The notes beneath the pieces were generated by a model. It worked only from the letters and a program-made list of their open reading frames with translations. It made no database searches and was not told where the DNA came from. 64,000 nt of DNA from DAOUEO01 sp963763495 (GTDB lineage Bacteria; Chloroflexota; Dehalococcoidia; DSTF01; JALHUB01), in assembly GCA_963763495.1 (NCBI GenBank), contig CAVXOY010000019.1, positions 124,001-188,000 on the forward strand. Reading direction: 5' to 3'. Both the position numbers and the translations under genes were made by a program. Below, in pieces: positions 54,852 to 63,746 of this stretch; position 1 is the stretch's first letter, and each line of letters starts with the position of its first letter.

Positions 54852-55610
54852 CTAGATGTTGGAGCGGGACTGGCCGCCGTCGACGTTGACGCAGGCGCCG
54901 GTCAGCCAGCTTGCCTTCTCGGACGCCAGGAAAGCCACGACCGCCGCTACCTCCTCGACCCGCCCGAAGCGGCCCATCGGGATGTTGGCGCGCACGAACG
55001 CTGCCATGCCTTCGGGGTCGGCGTCGACGCGGCGTTGCCAGGAGCCGCCGGGGAAGGCGATGGAGCCGGGCGCAACGGAGTTGACGCGGATGTTGTCGGG
55101 CGCCAGGATGAGGGCCATGTTCTTGGCATGGCTGATGAGGGCCGCCTTCAGGGCGTTGTAGGTGGGGATGCCGCCCGACTCGCGGCCCCATATGGAGGCG
55201 ATGTGGATTATGCTGCCGCCGCCCTGCCGGCGCATGTGGGGCACGACCAGGCGGGTCGCCCGCGCCGCCGGTAGGAAATTGGCGTGGTAACTGGCGTCCC
55301 AGGCGTCGTCCTCGTCGCCGGGCCAGGAGCCGCCGACGTTGTTCACGAGGACGTCGACGCGCCCGAACGTGTCGATGGTCTGGGCCACCAGCCTCTCGAT
55401 GTCCTCCAGTTGGGTCACGTCGGCGACGACACCGAGGACGCGGACGCCCTTCTCCCCTATCTCCGCCTCAGTCTGGCGCAGCCCCTCCTCGCCGCGGGCG
55501 CAGAGGGTGAGGTTGCACCCCTCATCGGCGAGGGCGACGGCGATGGCCCGCCCGATGCCGCGGCTGGAGCCGGTAACGATGGCGACCTTGTCCTTCAGTC
55601 CGAGGTCCAT
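54852..55610 (-). CDS. Short-chain dehydrogenase/reductase 3
   Basis: 252 residues. TGSSRGIGRAI near residue 13, NNVGGSW (NNAG position) and the YNALKAAL tetrad are all present, and the tail GACVNVDGGQS is classical for 3-ketoacyl-reductase-like SDRs. ATG 55610 has GGAGG upstream. It is divergent from the enoyl-CoA hydratase, so the two share a short regulatory region. Confidence 0.87.
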   Translation of the reverse strand: MDLGLKDKVAIVTGSSRGIGRAIAVALADEGCNLTLCARGEEGLRQTEAEIGEKGVRVLGVVADVTQLEDIERLVAQTIDTFGRVDVLVNNVGGSWPGDEDDAWDASYHANFLPAARATRLVVPHMRRQGGGSIIHIASIWGRESGGIPTYNALKAALISHAKNMALILAPDNIRVNSVAPGSIAFPGGSWQRRVDADPEGMAAFVRANIPMGRFGRVEEVAAVVAFLASEKASWLTGACVNVDGGQSRSNI

Positions 55611-55650
55611 AGCAGCCTCCAGGGATTCTGCGATGAATATATCACATTTG

Positions 55651-55679
55651 TTGACACCATATCTGATGGTTGTTACGAT
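55651..55679 (+). promoter_or_regulatory. Promoter of the enoyl-CoA hydratase operon
   Basis: TTGACA (55651-55656), 17-base spacer, TACGAT (55674-55679); the first ATG is at 55724. Confidence 0.75.
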
Positions 55680-55723
55680 CGCGACGCCCAGAACACGGCC
55701 AGTGTGCCCCGTTGAGACCGAGC

Positions 55724-56506
55724 ATGACATACCGCACTCTCCTCCTCGAGAAGAAAGACCACGTCGCCTGGATCACCATGCGCCGTTCCCAAGATGGTAA
55801 CGTCCTCGACCGGGAAGCGCTCGAAGAACTGGCATCGGCCGCCGCCGTCATCAATGACGACGAGGACGTCTATGTGGCGATCCTTACGGCTGAGGGCGAC
55901 GTCTTCTGCCGCGGTTGGGACACGTCCGGCCTGGAGGGTGCGCCGTCGGCGCTGGACTGGGCGCGACGGGAACGCATTCTCGACGACCCGTTCTCCTGTT
56001 TCAACCGCCTGAGCCGGCCCGTCATCGCTGCCGTGAACGGCGACGCCCTGAGCGCCGGCCTGGAGATGGCGCTGGCCTGCGACGTGCGGCTGGCAGCCGA
56101 GGGCGCGCGCTTCGGGCTGCCGGAGACTGGGCTGGGCCTCATCCCTTTGGGCGGCGGAAGCCAGCGTCTGACTCGCGTTGTGGGTCGGGCGAAGGCGCTG
56201 GAGTTAATCCTGACGGGCGAGATCATCGGCGCCGAGGAGGCGCTGCGGATCGGTCTCGTGAGTAAGGTGGTGCCTCGAGATAAGCTTATGGCGGCGGCGG
56301 CGGCTCTGGCCGGCCGTATAGCGGCGCAGGGGCCGCTCGCTGTCCGCTACGCGAAGGAGGCGGTGCTGCGGGGGATGGAGATGCCCCTAGAGCAGGCGCT
56401 CCGTTTCGAGACGGACCTGACAATCATCCTTCAGACTACGGAAGATAGGGCTGAGGGGGTGCGCGCTTTCTTGGAGAAGCGGCCCCCCCAATTCAAAGGC
56501 AGGTGA
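55724..56506 (+). CDS. Enoyl-CoA hydratase/isomerase 1
   Basis: 260 residues of the crotonase family. CDVRLAAEGARFGLPETGLGLIP has glutamates at both catalytic positions (AAEGA and LPETG), so hydratase chemistry is plausible. The oxyanion glycine is in VNGDALSAGLEMAL. The start is ATG 55724 after a good sigma70 promoter. It opens the operon that includes the two small proteins and the second hydratase. Confidence 0.9.
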   Translation: MTYRTLLLEKKDHVAWITMRRSQDGNVLDREALEELASAAAVINDDEDVYVAILTAEGDVFCRGWDTSGLEGAPSALDWARRERILDDPFSCFNRLSRPVIAAVNGDALSAGLEMALACDVRLAAEGARFGLPETGLGLIPLGGGSQRLTRVVGRAKALELILTGEIIGAEEALRIGLVSKVVPRDKLMAAAAALAGRIAAQGPLAVRYAKEAVLRGMEMPLEQALRFETDLTIILQTTEDRAEGVRAFLEKRPPQFKGR

Positions 56507-56512
56507 GCAGGT

Positions 56513-56767
56513 ATGCAAGTAGTGATCGAGCCGGATGAGGCGTGGTCGATGATGAGCTTGATCGTCTCCCAGGTGCTGGACAACGTCGAGCTGTCGGCGG
56601 CGGCGCAGAAGGAGATCAAGCAGTGGCGGACGGACCGCGCGGAGGGCACGGCGGAGATGAGCGACCTCGCCGTCAGCATGAACGAGGCGCTGGGCACCGT
56701 GCTCGACGAGAAGACCGCCCGCACCCTCCGGCGCAAAGGCTGGTACGTCTCTTCAAAGGAAGTCTAA
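56513..56767 (+). CDS. Small protein of unknown function, paralogue A
   Basis: 84 residues beginning VVIEPDEAWSMMSLIVSQVLDNVELS. Charged, mostly helical, no membrane segment or cysteine motif. It starts six bases after the hydratase stop with CAGGTGAGCAGG as ribosome site. It is clearly related to the next gene over the first 45 residues. I recognise no family. Confidence 0.7.
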   Translation: MQVVIEPDEAWSMMSLIVSQVLDNVELSAAAQKEIKQWRTDRAEGTAEMSDLAVSMNEALGTVLDEKTARTLRRKGWYVSSKEV

Positions 56768-56792
56768 ATCAGGCAGGGAGCATACAAGATTC

Positions 56793-57032
56793 ATGAAGGT
56801 AGAGATTGAACTGGACGAGGCTTGGAGCCTGATGTCGTGCGTGGTGACGCGCCTTCTCGACGAGGCTGAGCTACCGGACGAAGACCGGGCGAAGATCCGC
56901 CGCTGGCGCAGTCAGGAGATGCAGCCGTCCCACGAGGGTATGCGGCTGCTGACGGGGAAGATAAACCAGGACCTGGCAAAGGCGCTGGAGAACAAGGAGC
57001 GCAGCCAGCTCCGCAAGCCCGACTGGCGTTAG
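56793..57032 (+). CDS. Small protein of unknown function, paralogue B
   Basis: 79 residues beginning VEIELDEAWSLMSCVVTRLLDEAELP. It shares the (V)xIExDEAWSxMS head, the (L)LDxxEL segment and the C-terminal LRKxxW end with paralogue A. A pair of duplicated small proteins between two enoyl-CoA hydratases suggests a role tied to that pathway, for example as a subunit or regulator. The function is unknown. Confidence 0.7.
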   Translation: MKVEIELDEAWSLMSCVVTRLLDEAELPDEDRAKIRRWRSQEMQPSHEGMRLLTGKINQDLAKALENKERSQLRKPDWR

Positions 57033-57049
57033 GGGAAAGCAGGCCGTCG

Positions 57050-57829
57050 GTGGACGGTTTTCAGACGGTAATCTACGAGAAGCGGGAGGGGATCGCCTGG
57101 TTGACCCTCAACCGGCCCCGTATGCTCAACGCGATGAACATGGCGATGCGCGATGAGCTGTGGACGGTGATGGAGGCGGTCCGAGACGACCCCGACGCCG
57201 GAGTATTGATCATCAAAGGGGCGGGGGAGCGGGCCTTCTCGTCGGGCGCCGATATCAGCGAGTTCGGCACCTCCCCGTCATATATCGAGGCGAGACGGGC
57301 CCGCCGCGAGCGTGACCTCTGGCAGCTTATGCTCGACCTCGACAAGCCGCTGATCGCCGCAATCCAGGGCTTTGCGCTGGGAGCGGGCTGCGAGATGAGC
57401 ATGTGCTGCGATCTCCGTATCGCCAGCGAGGACGCCCGCTTCGGACTGCCCGAAGTCGGGCTCGGCTACATACCGTCGGCGGGCGGGACGCAACTCCTGC
57501 CGCGGACGGTGCCGCCCGGCGTAGCGATGGAGATGATCCTCTCCGGCGACACCATCGATGCCCAAGAGGCGCTGCGCCTGGGGCTGGTTCACAGCGTGGT
57601 GCCGAGAGAGCGGCTCTACGAGGCGGCGGAGGCGCAGGCGCGCCGTTTGCTGGCTCTTTCGCCCGTTGCCTTGCGCTATGCCAAGGAGGCGGTCACGAGA
57701 GGGAGCGAGATGCCCCTGGCCGAGGGGTTGGCGATGGAGGAGCGGCTGGCGGCCCTGATGCTTGCCTCCCCGGAGGGAGCAGCAGGGCTGCGGCTCTATC
57801 GAGAGAAGCAGATAACCGCTTTTCGATAG
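57050..57829 (+). CDS. Enoyl-CoA hydratase/isomerase 2
   Basis: 259 residues. CDLRIASEDARFGLPEVGLGYIPSAGGTQ contains both catalytic glutamates and is close to typical short-chain hydratases; GFALGAGCEMSM gives the oxyanion loop. GTG start 17 bases after the small gene. With hydratase 1, the synthetase and ETF genes it forms a beta-oxidation-like set. Confidence 0.92.
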   Translation: MDGFQTVIYEKREGIAWLTLNRPRMLNAMNMAMRDELWTVMEAVRDDPDAGVLIIKGAGERAFSSGADISEFGTSPSYIEARRARRERDLWQLMLDLDKPLIAAIQGFALGAGCEMSMCCDLRIASEDARFGLPEVGLGYIPSAGGTQLLPRTVPPGVAMEMILSGDTIDAQEALRLGLVHSVVPRERLYEAAEAQARRLLALSPVALRYAKEAVTRGSEMPLAEGLAMEERLAALMLASPEGAAGLRLYREKQITAFR

Positions 57830-57880
57830 GCGGAGATAACTAATCCTGGTCGAAGCTGGCATGAGTTTGAGAGGGAAGAG

Positions 57881-58399
57881 ATGAACACGGCGGAGTTCCT
57901 ACAGATCAGTTCAGCGGTTGTGCCTGACCGAGATGCGTTAGTCTGCGGCGATCAGCGTGTCACCTACATGGAGATGGCGCAGCGGGTCAACCGCCTCGCC
58001 AACGCGCTCATCGGACGGGGCGTTCGGCGGGGCGCCAGGGTCGCGGTCATGGCGATGAACAGCCCTCAGTACATCGAGGTCTACTACGCCTGCGCCAAGA
58101 CCGGCGCTGTCTTTGTGCCCCTCAACTATCGGGCGAAGCACGAAGAGATCGTCCACATGCTCAACAACTCGGAGGCCTCGCTCCTGTTCGTCGGCGAGCG
58201 CTATCTGGAGCTGGCGAACTCGCTGAGGCCGGAGGTACCGGGTGTCAAGGATCTCATTTGCATCGACGGCCACCCCACGGGGCTGGCCAGCTACGACGAC
58301 TTGCTGGCGGAGGGCAGTGACGACGAGGTGTACGTCGAGATCGACGAAGAGAGATACGACCGTCCTGATGTACACCAGCGGCACCACCGCTCTGCCTAA
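57881..58399 (+). CDS. Acyl-CoA synthetase, N-terminal piece (frameshifted)
   Basis: Starts ATG 57881 with AGAGGGAAGAG upstream. The ANL superfamily N-terminus is clear (PDRDALVCGDQRVTYMEM, VAVMAMNSPQYIEVYYACAKTGAVFVPLNYR). Sense is lost at EERYD (about 58357). The remaining frame ends at 58399. Confidence 0.85.
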   Translation: MNTAEFLQISSAVVPDRDALVCGDQRVTYMEMAQRVNRLANALIGRGVRRGARVAVMAMNSPQYIEVYYACAKTGAVFVPLNYRAKHEEIVHMLNNSEASLLFVGERYLELANSLRPEVPGVKDLICIDGHPTGLASYDDLLAEGSDDEVYVEIDEERYDRPDVHQRHHRSA

Positions 58400-59441
58400 A
58401 GGCGTCGTCCTTACCTATCTGACGTTGTCGGTCTACGTCGTCAACACGATGAGTCCCGCCGATCCGGAGCAGCCGAGGGAGGTCACGCTTCTCTCGGTGC
58501 CCCTCTATCACGTCGCCGGCCTCACCGCGATCATGTCGTCGATCTGGGGCGGGAGAACGCTGGTAGTCCTCCCCCAGTTCGAGCCCGGCCTCTGGCTGGA
58601 GGCGGTGCAGAACGAAGGCGTGACGCACAGCTTCGTCGTGCCGACGATGCTCAAGCGGATCATGGAGCATCCCGACTTCGACAAGCGCGACCTGAGCTCT
58701 CTCCAGCTCATCACCTACGGCGCCGCGCTGATGCCCTACGAGGTGGTGCGAAAGGCGGTGGAGGTGTTCAAGTGCGGCCTCATGAACGCCTATGGCCAGA
58801 CTGAGAGCACCTCGACGATGACCTATCTGGGGCCGGAAGACCATCGGATCGAGGGGACGGAGGAGGAGAAGGAGAAGAAGCTCCAGCGTCTGCGGTCGGT
58901 GGGACGGCCCATGGACGACGTAGAAGTATCGATCCAGGACGGGCAGGGAAACATCCTGGCGCCCGGCAAAGAGGGCGAGATCTGTGTGCGGGGCGCCCGA
59001 GTAATGCGCGAGTACCACGGCCAGGCGGCGGCGACGGCGGCGGCGATAGTGGACGGTTGGCTGCACACCGGCGACGTGGGCTACCAGGATGAGGACGGCT
59101 ACCTGTTTCTCACCGACCGCACTAAGGACTTGATCATCCGCGGCGGCGAGAATATATCCTCCGGGGAGATCGAGAGCTGCCTGGAGGAGCACCCCAAGAT
59201 AGCGGAGGCGGCGGTCATCGGCGTCCCTGATGTGGAGTGGGGAGAAAGAGTGAAGGCGCTGGTGGTGCTGGAGCCGGGGGAAAAGGTGACGGAGGATGAG
59301 ATCATCCAGTACTGCAAGGGCCGGCTCGCCAGCTTCAAGGCGCCGAGCGAGGTGACATTCGTCGAGGAGTTGCCACGCAACCACTTGGGCAAGGTGCTGA
59401 AGACCGAGCTGCGGAAGGTCTACGGCCAGCCCAACGGCTAG
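58359..59441 (+). CDS. Acyl-CoA synthetase, C-terminal piece (shifted frame)
   Basis: 360 codons that continue the enzyme: the P-loop YTSGTTALPKGV, then NAYGQTEST, the hinge DRTKDLIIRGGENISS and the catalytic lysine in LPRNHLGKVLK near the end. It activates a carboxylic acid to its CoA thioester with ATP. The acid is not known; with the hydratases, a fatty or aromatic acid is likely. Confidence 0.88.
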   Translation, partial: TVLMYTSGTTALPKGVVLTYLTLSVYVVNTMSPADPEQPREVTLLSVPLYHVAGLTAIMSSIWGGRTLVVLPQFEPGLWLEAVQNEGVTHSFVVPTMLKRIMEHPDFDKRDLSSLQLITYGAALMPYEVVRKAVEVFKCGLMNAYGQTESTSTMTYLGPEDHRIEGTEEEKEKKLQRLRSVGRPMDDVEVSIQDGQGNILAPGKEGEICVRGARVMREYHGQAAATAAAIVDGWLHTGDVGYQDEDGYLFLTDRTKDLIIRGGENISSGEIESCLEEHPKIAEAAVIGVPDVEWGERVKALVVLEPGEKVTEDEIIQYCKGRLASFKAPSEVTFVEELPRNHLGKVLKTELRKVYGQPNG

Positions 59442-59478
59442 GGACTGTTGGCTCCCACATAGAGGATTGTCGGGGGCA

Positions 59479-59507
59479 TTGCCGCTATCTCAACGTCGGA
59501 ATATCAT
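59479..59507 (+). promoter_or_regulatory. Promoter of the EtfD gene
   Basis: TTGCCG (59479-59484), 17-base spacer, TATCAT (59502-59507), about 65 bases before the ATG at 59572. Confidence 0.6.
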
Positions 59508-59571
59508 GGTGCTTATTCCGTAATCCCGCCAGCGACGTAGAGGTTGTTCGCTCGATCAGAGGAGGCAGTTG

Positions 59572-60555
59572 ATGGCTCCAGCAAACGAGTTCCCCGGTAA
59601 CATCTTCTTTTACCTGGTCATCGTATGCTTCGGCGCATTCTTCGCCCTAACGGTCATCACACGTCTGATCCCCTTCCTGAAGGGGAAGCGAGTCTCGCGT
59701 CTCGACCATCTGCCGGCGCGAGTCCGCGACTTCTTCTTAGTGATGCTGGCGCAGTCGAAATTCTTCCGCCGGAAGTACTGGTATTCGGGCATCCTCCACG
59801 TCTTTATCTTCTGGGGGTTCATGGTGCTGCTGATCCGCAGCCTGAACCTTCTGTTGGACGGCGTGAGCGCAGACATCAGCCTTCAACATCTGTTTGGCGA
59901 TGTCTACACCGCCTGGCGGCCGGTGATGGACCTGTTCAATTTGCTGGTCATGGTCGGCGTGGGGATGGCGGCCTTCCAGCGCCTGTTCATCAAGCCGGAG
60001 CGTATCACCATCAACCGGGACGCCTGGACCATCCTCAGCCTGATCTTCCTCCTGATGGTGACAGACGTCGTCGGCAACAGCCTGGAGATATCCCTAGAGC
60101 GCGGCGACGAGGACTATTTCTCCTTCTTTGCCTTCGGAGTCGCCAATCTCTGGGATGCGATAGGACTGACCGGAGGGACGGCCGAGGCCCTTCACACTGC
60201 CTTCTGGTTCAGCCATCTGGTCATACTATTCGCCTTCCTGGACTACCTTCCCTTCTCCAAGCACTCGCACGTCCTCACGGTTGCCTTCAACGTCTTCTTC
60301 CGCAATCAAGAGCCTACGGGCGTCCTCCAGCCAATCGACATCGAGGGGATCATGGAGCGGGCGGAGGAGGGCGCGACCTTCGGCGTGGCCAAGGTTACCG
60401 ACTTTACCTGGAAACAGATGCTGGACTTCCTCACCTGCACGGAGTGCGGGCGCTGTCAGTCGAACTGCCCGGCCTCTCTGACGGCAAGGAGCTTTCGCCG
60501 AAAGCGATACAGCATGCCGGCCGGGTCGCTCTTCTCGCCAACACGCCGACGATGA
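59572..60555 (+). CDS. EtfD-like membrane Fe-S oxidoreductase, N-terminal piece (frameshifted)
   Basis: The first about 250 residues form six transmembrane helices resembling the nitrate-reductase gamma (heme b) family, with histidines in HVFIFWG and HTAFWFSHLV as possible heme ligands. Then comes the first 4Fe-4S motif, CTECGRCQSNCPAS. Sense breaks at about 60470. ATG 59572 has GAGGAGG upstream. In Mycobacterium the homologue EtfD passes electrons from EtfBA to menaquinone. The etfBA genes follow directly here. Confidence 0.85.
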   Translation: MAPANEFPGNIFFYLVIVCFGAFFALTVITRLIPFLKGKRVSRLDHLPARVRDFFLVMLAQSKFFRRKYWYSGILHVFIFWGFMVLLIRSLNLLLDGVSADISLQHLFGDVYTAWRPVMDLFNLLVMVGVGMAAFQRLFIKPERITINRDAWTILSLIFLLMVTDVVGNSLEISLERGDEDYFSFFAFGVANLWDAIGLTGGTAEALHTAFWFSHLVILFAFLDYLPFSKHSHVLTVAFNVFFRNQEPTGVLQPIDIEGIMERAEEGATFGVAKVTDFTWKQMLDFLTCTECGRCQSNCPASLTARSFRRKRYSMPAGSLFSPTRRR

Positions 60556-61640
60556 GCTCCGTCCTGAGGCTGAGCCCGTCGCTGAAGCAGAGCGACGGGG
60601 AGCCGCCGCGGCCGATAGACACGATGGGGTTCGAGTCGATATGGGATTGCGTCACCTGTGGCTCCTGCCAGTACTGGTGCCCGGTGATGATCGAGCACGT
60701 ACCGACGATCATAGACGTGCGCCGCTTCCTGGTGATGGACGAGGCGCAGATGCCGGAGACGGCCCAGGCGGCGCTGATGCAGATAGAGCAGCGCGGCCAC
60801 CCCTGGCGGGGGACGACGTTCACTCGCAGCGATTGGATGGAGGGGTTGGAGGTGTCGCTGTTCGACGGAAGCCAGGAGTACCTCCTCTGGGTGGGCTGCT
60901 CAGGCTCCCTCTCCGAGCGCAACGTCCCGATCACGCAGGCCCTCGCCAAGTTGCTGATTCAGGGCGGCGTGAGCTTCGGTGTGCTCGGTGAGGAGGAGCC
61001 CTGCTGCGGCGACCCGGCGCGCCGTCTGGGGAACGAGTACCTGTTCCAGATGCAGGCGCAGCAGGCAATCGAGATCATGAACGCCAAGGGGGTAAAGAAG
61101 ATCATTACGGCCTGCCCCCACGGCTACAATGTATTCCGCAACGAGTACAAGCAGTTCGGTGGCAATTTCGAGGTGGTGCATCACAGCCAGCTATTGGCGC
61201 AGCTCGTGAAGGAAGGAAAGCTGCGACCGAAGCAGGGGGAGGAGCAGACCATCGTCTACCACGACTCCTGCTACCTGGCGCGCCACAACGATATCGCCGA
61301 TGCTCCCCGCCAAGTGCTGGCCAGCCTGCCCCGGACGCGGGTTGTGGAGATGGAGAGATCGGGCAAGACGACTTTCTGTTGCGGCGCCGGCGGTGGCCAC
61401 ATGTGGGTTGAGGAGAGCAAGGGACGGCACATCAACCACGCGCGCACTGAGGAGGCGATCGGCACCGGCGCCGGCGTGGTGGCGACAGCTTGTCCTTTCT
61501 GCATCCAGATGTTCGAGGACGGCATTCCGGCCCTGGAACCCGACGAGGAGAAGCGGATGCGGGCGCTGGACATTGCCGAACTCCTGGAGACGGCTGTCGC
61601 AGGTCAGGACAGAGGATATGATAGGGGCGTCGGACATTGA
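60471..61640 (+). CDS. EtfD-like oxidoreductase, C-terminal HdrD-like piece (shifted frame)
   Basis: 390 codons after a one-base shift near 60470. A second 4Fe-4S motif CVTCGSCQYWCPV comes first, followed by two CCG domains (PCCGDPARRLGNEY and TTFCCGAGGGHMW) as in heterodisulfide reductase HdrD. It would hold the cluster that hands electrons from ETF to the membrane heme part. Together with the N-terminal piece this gives about 690 residues, the normal EtfD size. Confidence 0.87.
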   Translation, partial: GLSDGKELSPKAIQHAGRVALLANTPTMSSVLRLSPSLKQSDGEPPRPIDTMGFESIWDCVTCGSCQYWCPVMIEHVPTIIDVRRFLVMDEAQMPETAQAALMQIEQRGHPWRGTTFTRSDWMEGLEVSLFDGSQEYLLWVGCSGSLSERNVPITQALAKLLIQGGVSFGVLGEEEPCCGDPARRLGNEYLFQMQAQQAIEIMNAKGVKKIITACPHGYNVFRNEYKQFGGNFEVVHHSQLLAQLVKEGKLRPKQGEEQTIVYHDSCYLARHNDIADAPRQVLASLPRTRVVEMERSGKTTFCCGAGGGHMWVEESKGRHINHARTEEAIGTGAGVVATACPFCIQMFEDGIPALEPDEEKRMRALDIAELLETAVAGQDRGYDRGVGH

Positions 61641-61676
61641 CTTGTCGACGGGGGAAGGCGAAGTCGCGACGAGCCC

Positions 61677-61706
61677 TTGACCTTTTGTCGGGAAAACGAC
61701 TACAAC
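61677..61706 (+). promoter_or_regulatory. Promoter of etfBA
   Basis: TTGACC (61677-61682), 18-base spacer, TACAAC (61701-61706); the etfB ATG is at 61763 with AAGGAGGG. Confidence 0.6.
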
Positions 61707-61762
61707 TGAACACGGTCAGTCCAACAGATCAACGCTGTGAAATCCAATGAAGGAGGGACTTC

Positions 61763-62572
61763 ATGCCATTGCACATCATTGCCTGCGTCAAACAGGTACC
61801 AGACCCTGAGGCCCCCGCGTCCGCGCTCAAGGTCGATGAGGCGGCGAAGAAGGTCGTTCCATCGCCGGGAGTCGCGTCCGTCATCAGCCAGTTTGATGCT
61901 CTGGCTGTGGAGGCCGCGCTGCGGGTGAAAGACGTCATCGCCGACGCGAAGATCACGGTCGTCAGCATGGGGCCGGCGGAGGCCCGCGACGTTATCAAGC
62001 ACAGCCTGGCGATGGGCGGCGACGAGGGCGTTCTTCTCACGGACAACGCCTTCGATAACGGCGATAGCTACACGACGGCCCTGGTGCTGTCGAAGGCGAT
62101 CCAGAAGATAGGCGACTTCGACCTTCTCCTGTTCGGCCGTCAGGCGACCGACTGGGACGCCGGCGTGGTCGGCTATGGCGTGGCGGAGTTGTTGGGCATA
62201 CCCAGCGTCAGCATCGCCAAGGCCGTCGCTGTCCAGGACGGCAAGGTCGTCGTGGAGCGTGTCCTCATGGAGGGCTATGACACGGTGGAGGCGCCGCTGC
62301 CCTGCGCGATCACGGTCAGCAACGAGTTGGGTGAACCGCGCTACCCCAAGCTGCAGCAGATCATGCAGGCAGCGCGGAAGCAGGTCAGCATCTGGTCGGC
62401 GGCAGACTTGGGTCTCGACGCCTCACAGGTCGGCGCTCAGGGGGTGCGCATGGTCTTGGAGCGCCTCTACCAGCCGGTGAGCGAGGTCGAGTGCGAGGTG
62501 ATGGATGGCGAGACACCGGAAGAGAAAGCCCAGAAGCTCGCTCAGCGCCTGCGCGACGAGAAGGTCATTTAG
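61763..62572 (+). CDS. etfB: Electron transfer flavoprotein, beta subunit
   Basis: 269 residues. The N-terminus HIIACVKQVPDPE and the AMP-binding segment DLLLFGRQATDWDAGVVGYGVAELLG are ETF-beta signatures. It forms a heterodimer with EtfA and binds AMP (or FAD in bifurcating forms). In this context it takes electrons from acyl-CoA dehydrogenases, which are not in the window, and passes them to EtfD. Confidence 0.95.
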   Translation: MPLHIIACVKQVPDPEAPASALKVDEAAKKVVPSPGVASVISQFDALAVEAALRVKDVIADAKITVVSMGPAEARDVIKHSLAMGGDEGVLLTDNAFDNGDSYTTALVLSKAIQKIGDFDLLLFGRQATDWDAGVVGYGVAELLGIPSVSIAKAVAVQDGKVVVERVLMEGYDTVEAPLPCAITVSNELGEPRYPKLQQIMQAARKQVSIWSAADLGLDASQVGAQGVRMVLERLYQPVSEVECEVMDGETPEEKAQKLAQRLRDEKVI

Positions 62573-62605
62573 CCCGGGTCTGATGATTGATAAGGAGCGA
62601 TAGCT

Positions 62606-63238
62606 ATGTCGAATTCAAGCGGAATCCTGGTAATAGCTGAGGCGAGCGGCGGCGCGTTGGCGTCGATCAGCACGGAGGTCCTGGGAGCAGCGCGGCGTCT
62701 CGCCGATCAGACGGGGCAGCCGGTCCAGGCTGCGATACTGGGCTCGGGAGTAGAGGGCCTGGCGAAGGACATCATCGCCTTTGGGGCCGACCAGGTATAT
62801 GTGGTCGATGACCCGCTGCTGGCGAAGTACAGCACCGACGGTTTCTTGGCGGCGATGGAGAAGGTCAACGCTCAGGCAAGCCCGGCCGCAATCCTGGCCG
62901 GTCAGACCGACCTGGGACGTGACCTGGTGCCGCGGCTCGCCTTCCGTCTCGGTTCCAGCGCGGCATTGGACTGCCTGAATGTGATGATGCAGGACGGGAA
63001 GCTGGTCGCCGACCGCCCCTGCTACGGTGGCAACGCCCGCGCCATCAACTCCTTCAAGACGTCGCCGGCCGTGGCGACGATCCGTTCCAAAGCTCAGGAT
63101 CCACTGGAGCGCAACGACTCCCGCCAGGGCCAAGTGACGAAGGTCGACGCCGGCCTGGATGCGTCCGCCATCCGCGACAAGATAACCGCTCACCGGAGGT
63201 TGCCGAAACGGGTATCCGCCTGGAGGACGCGGCTGTGA
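62606..63238 (+). CDS. etfA: Electron transfer flavoprotein, alpha subunit, N-terminal piece (frameshifted)
   Basis: The N-terminal ETF-alpha fold is complete: ILVIAEASGGALASISTEVLGAARRLADQ, then GQTDLGRDLVPRLAFRLGSSAALDCL. Sense ends near 63190 (SAIRDK). It lies 33 bases after etfB with AAGGAGCG as ribosome site. Confidence 0.9.
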   Translation: MSNSSGILVIAEASGGALASISTEVLGAARRLADQTGQPVQAAILGSGVEGLAKDIIAFGADQVYVVDDPLLAKYSTDGFLAAMEKVNAQASPAAILAGQTDLGRDLVPRLAFRLGSSAALDCLNVMMQDGKLVADRPCYGGNARAINSFKTSPAVATIRSKAQDPLERNDSRQGQVTKVDAGLDASAIRDKITAHRRLPKRVSAWRTRL

Positions 63239-63594
63239 TCGTGGCCGGTGGCCGGGGTGTCGGTAGCGCGGAGGGGTTCGCGGGGCTGGAGGAGCTGGCA
63301 AAAGCGCTGGGCGGCGCCGTGGGCGCGACGCGCGCGGCCTGTGACAGCGGCTGGCGTCCGGTGTCGGAGCAGATCGGCCTTACCGGCAAGATCGTCGGTC
63401 CGACCCTCTACTTCGCAATCGGCATCTCGGGCGCGAGCCAGCACATGGCGGGTTGCTCGGGTTCCAAGACGATCGTGGCGATCAACAAGGACGCGGAGGC
63501 GATTGTCTTCAAGTCGTCGCGATTTGGGATCGTCGAGGATTACAAGAAGGTAATGCCTGCTCTCATCGAGGCCTGCAAGAAGCTACGGGCCTAA
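63193..63594 (+). CDS. etfA: Electron transfer flavoprotein, alpha subunit, C-terminal FAD-binding piece (shifted frame)
   Basis: 133 residues that finish EtfA: VIVAGGRGVGSAEGF, then QIGLTGKIVGPTLYFAIGISGASQH, the FAD-binding signature. A one-base shift at about 63190 separates it from the N-terminal piece. Both pieces together have normal length. Confidence 0.92.
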   Translation, partial: PEVAETGIRLEDAAVIVAGGRGVGSAEGFAGLEELAKALGGAVGATRAACDSGWRPVSEQIGLTGKIVGPTLYFAIGISGASQHMAGCSGSKTIVAINKDAEAIVFKSSRFGIVEDYKKVMPALIEACKKLRA

Positions 63595-63623
63595 GAGCAA
63601 GCGGCTCAAGTGATTACGGTGCT

Positions 63624-63650
63624 GAGGGCCGGGGCTTTCACCCGGCCCTC
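63624..63650 (+). terminator. Strong hairpin after etfA
   Basis: GAGGGCCGGG (63624-63633) pairs with CCCGGCCCTC (63641-63650) around a seven-base loop. There is no T tract, so it may be Rho-assisted. Confidence 0.6.
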
Positions 63651-63746
63651 ATGCTGCTCCGCATCCCGTTCTCGTTGACACATCCTCAGGCGGCGGCTAT
63701 CATCGCGAATAGTATCCTAGCCGCCACATTCTATTCGGGTGAGATT

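Noticed and set aside
58254..59384. Open frame of about 375 codons on the minus strand
   Set aside because: It is antisense to the acyl-CoA synthetase; no conserved motif.
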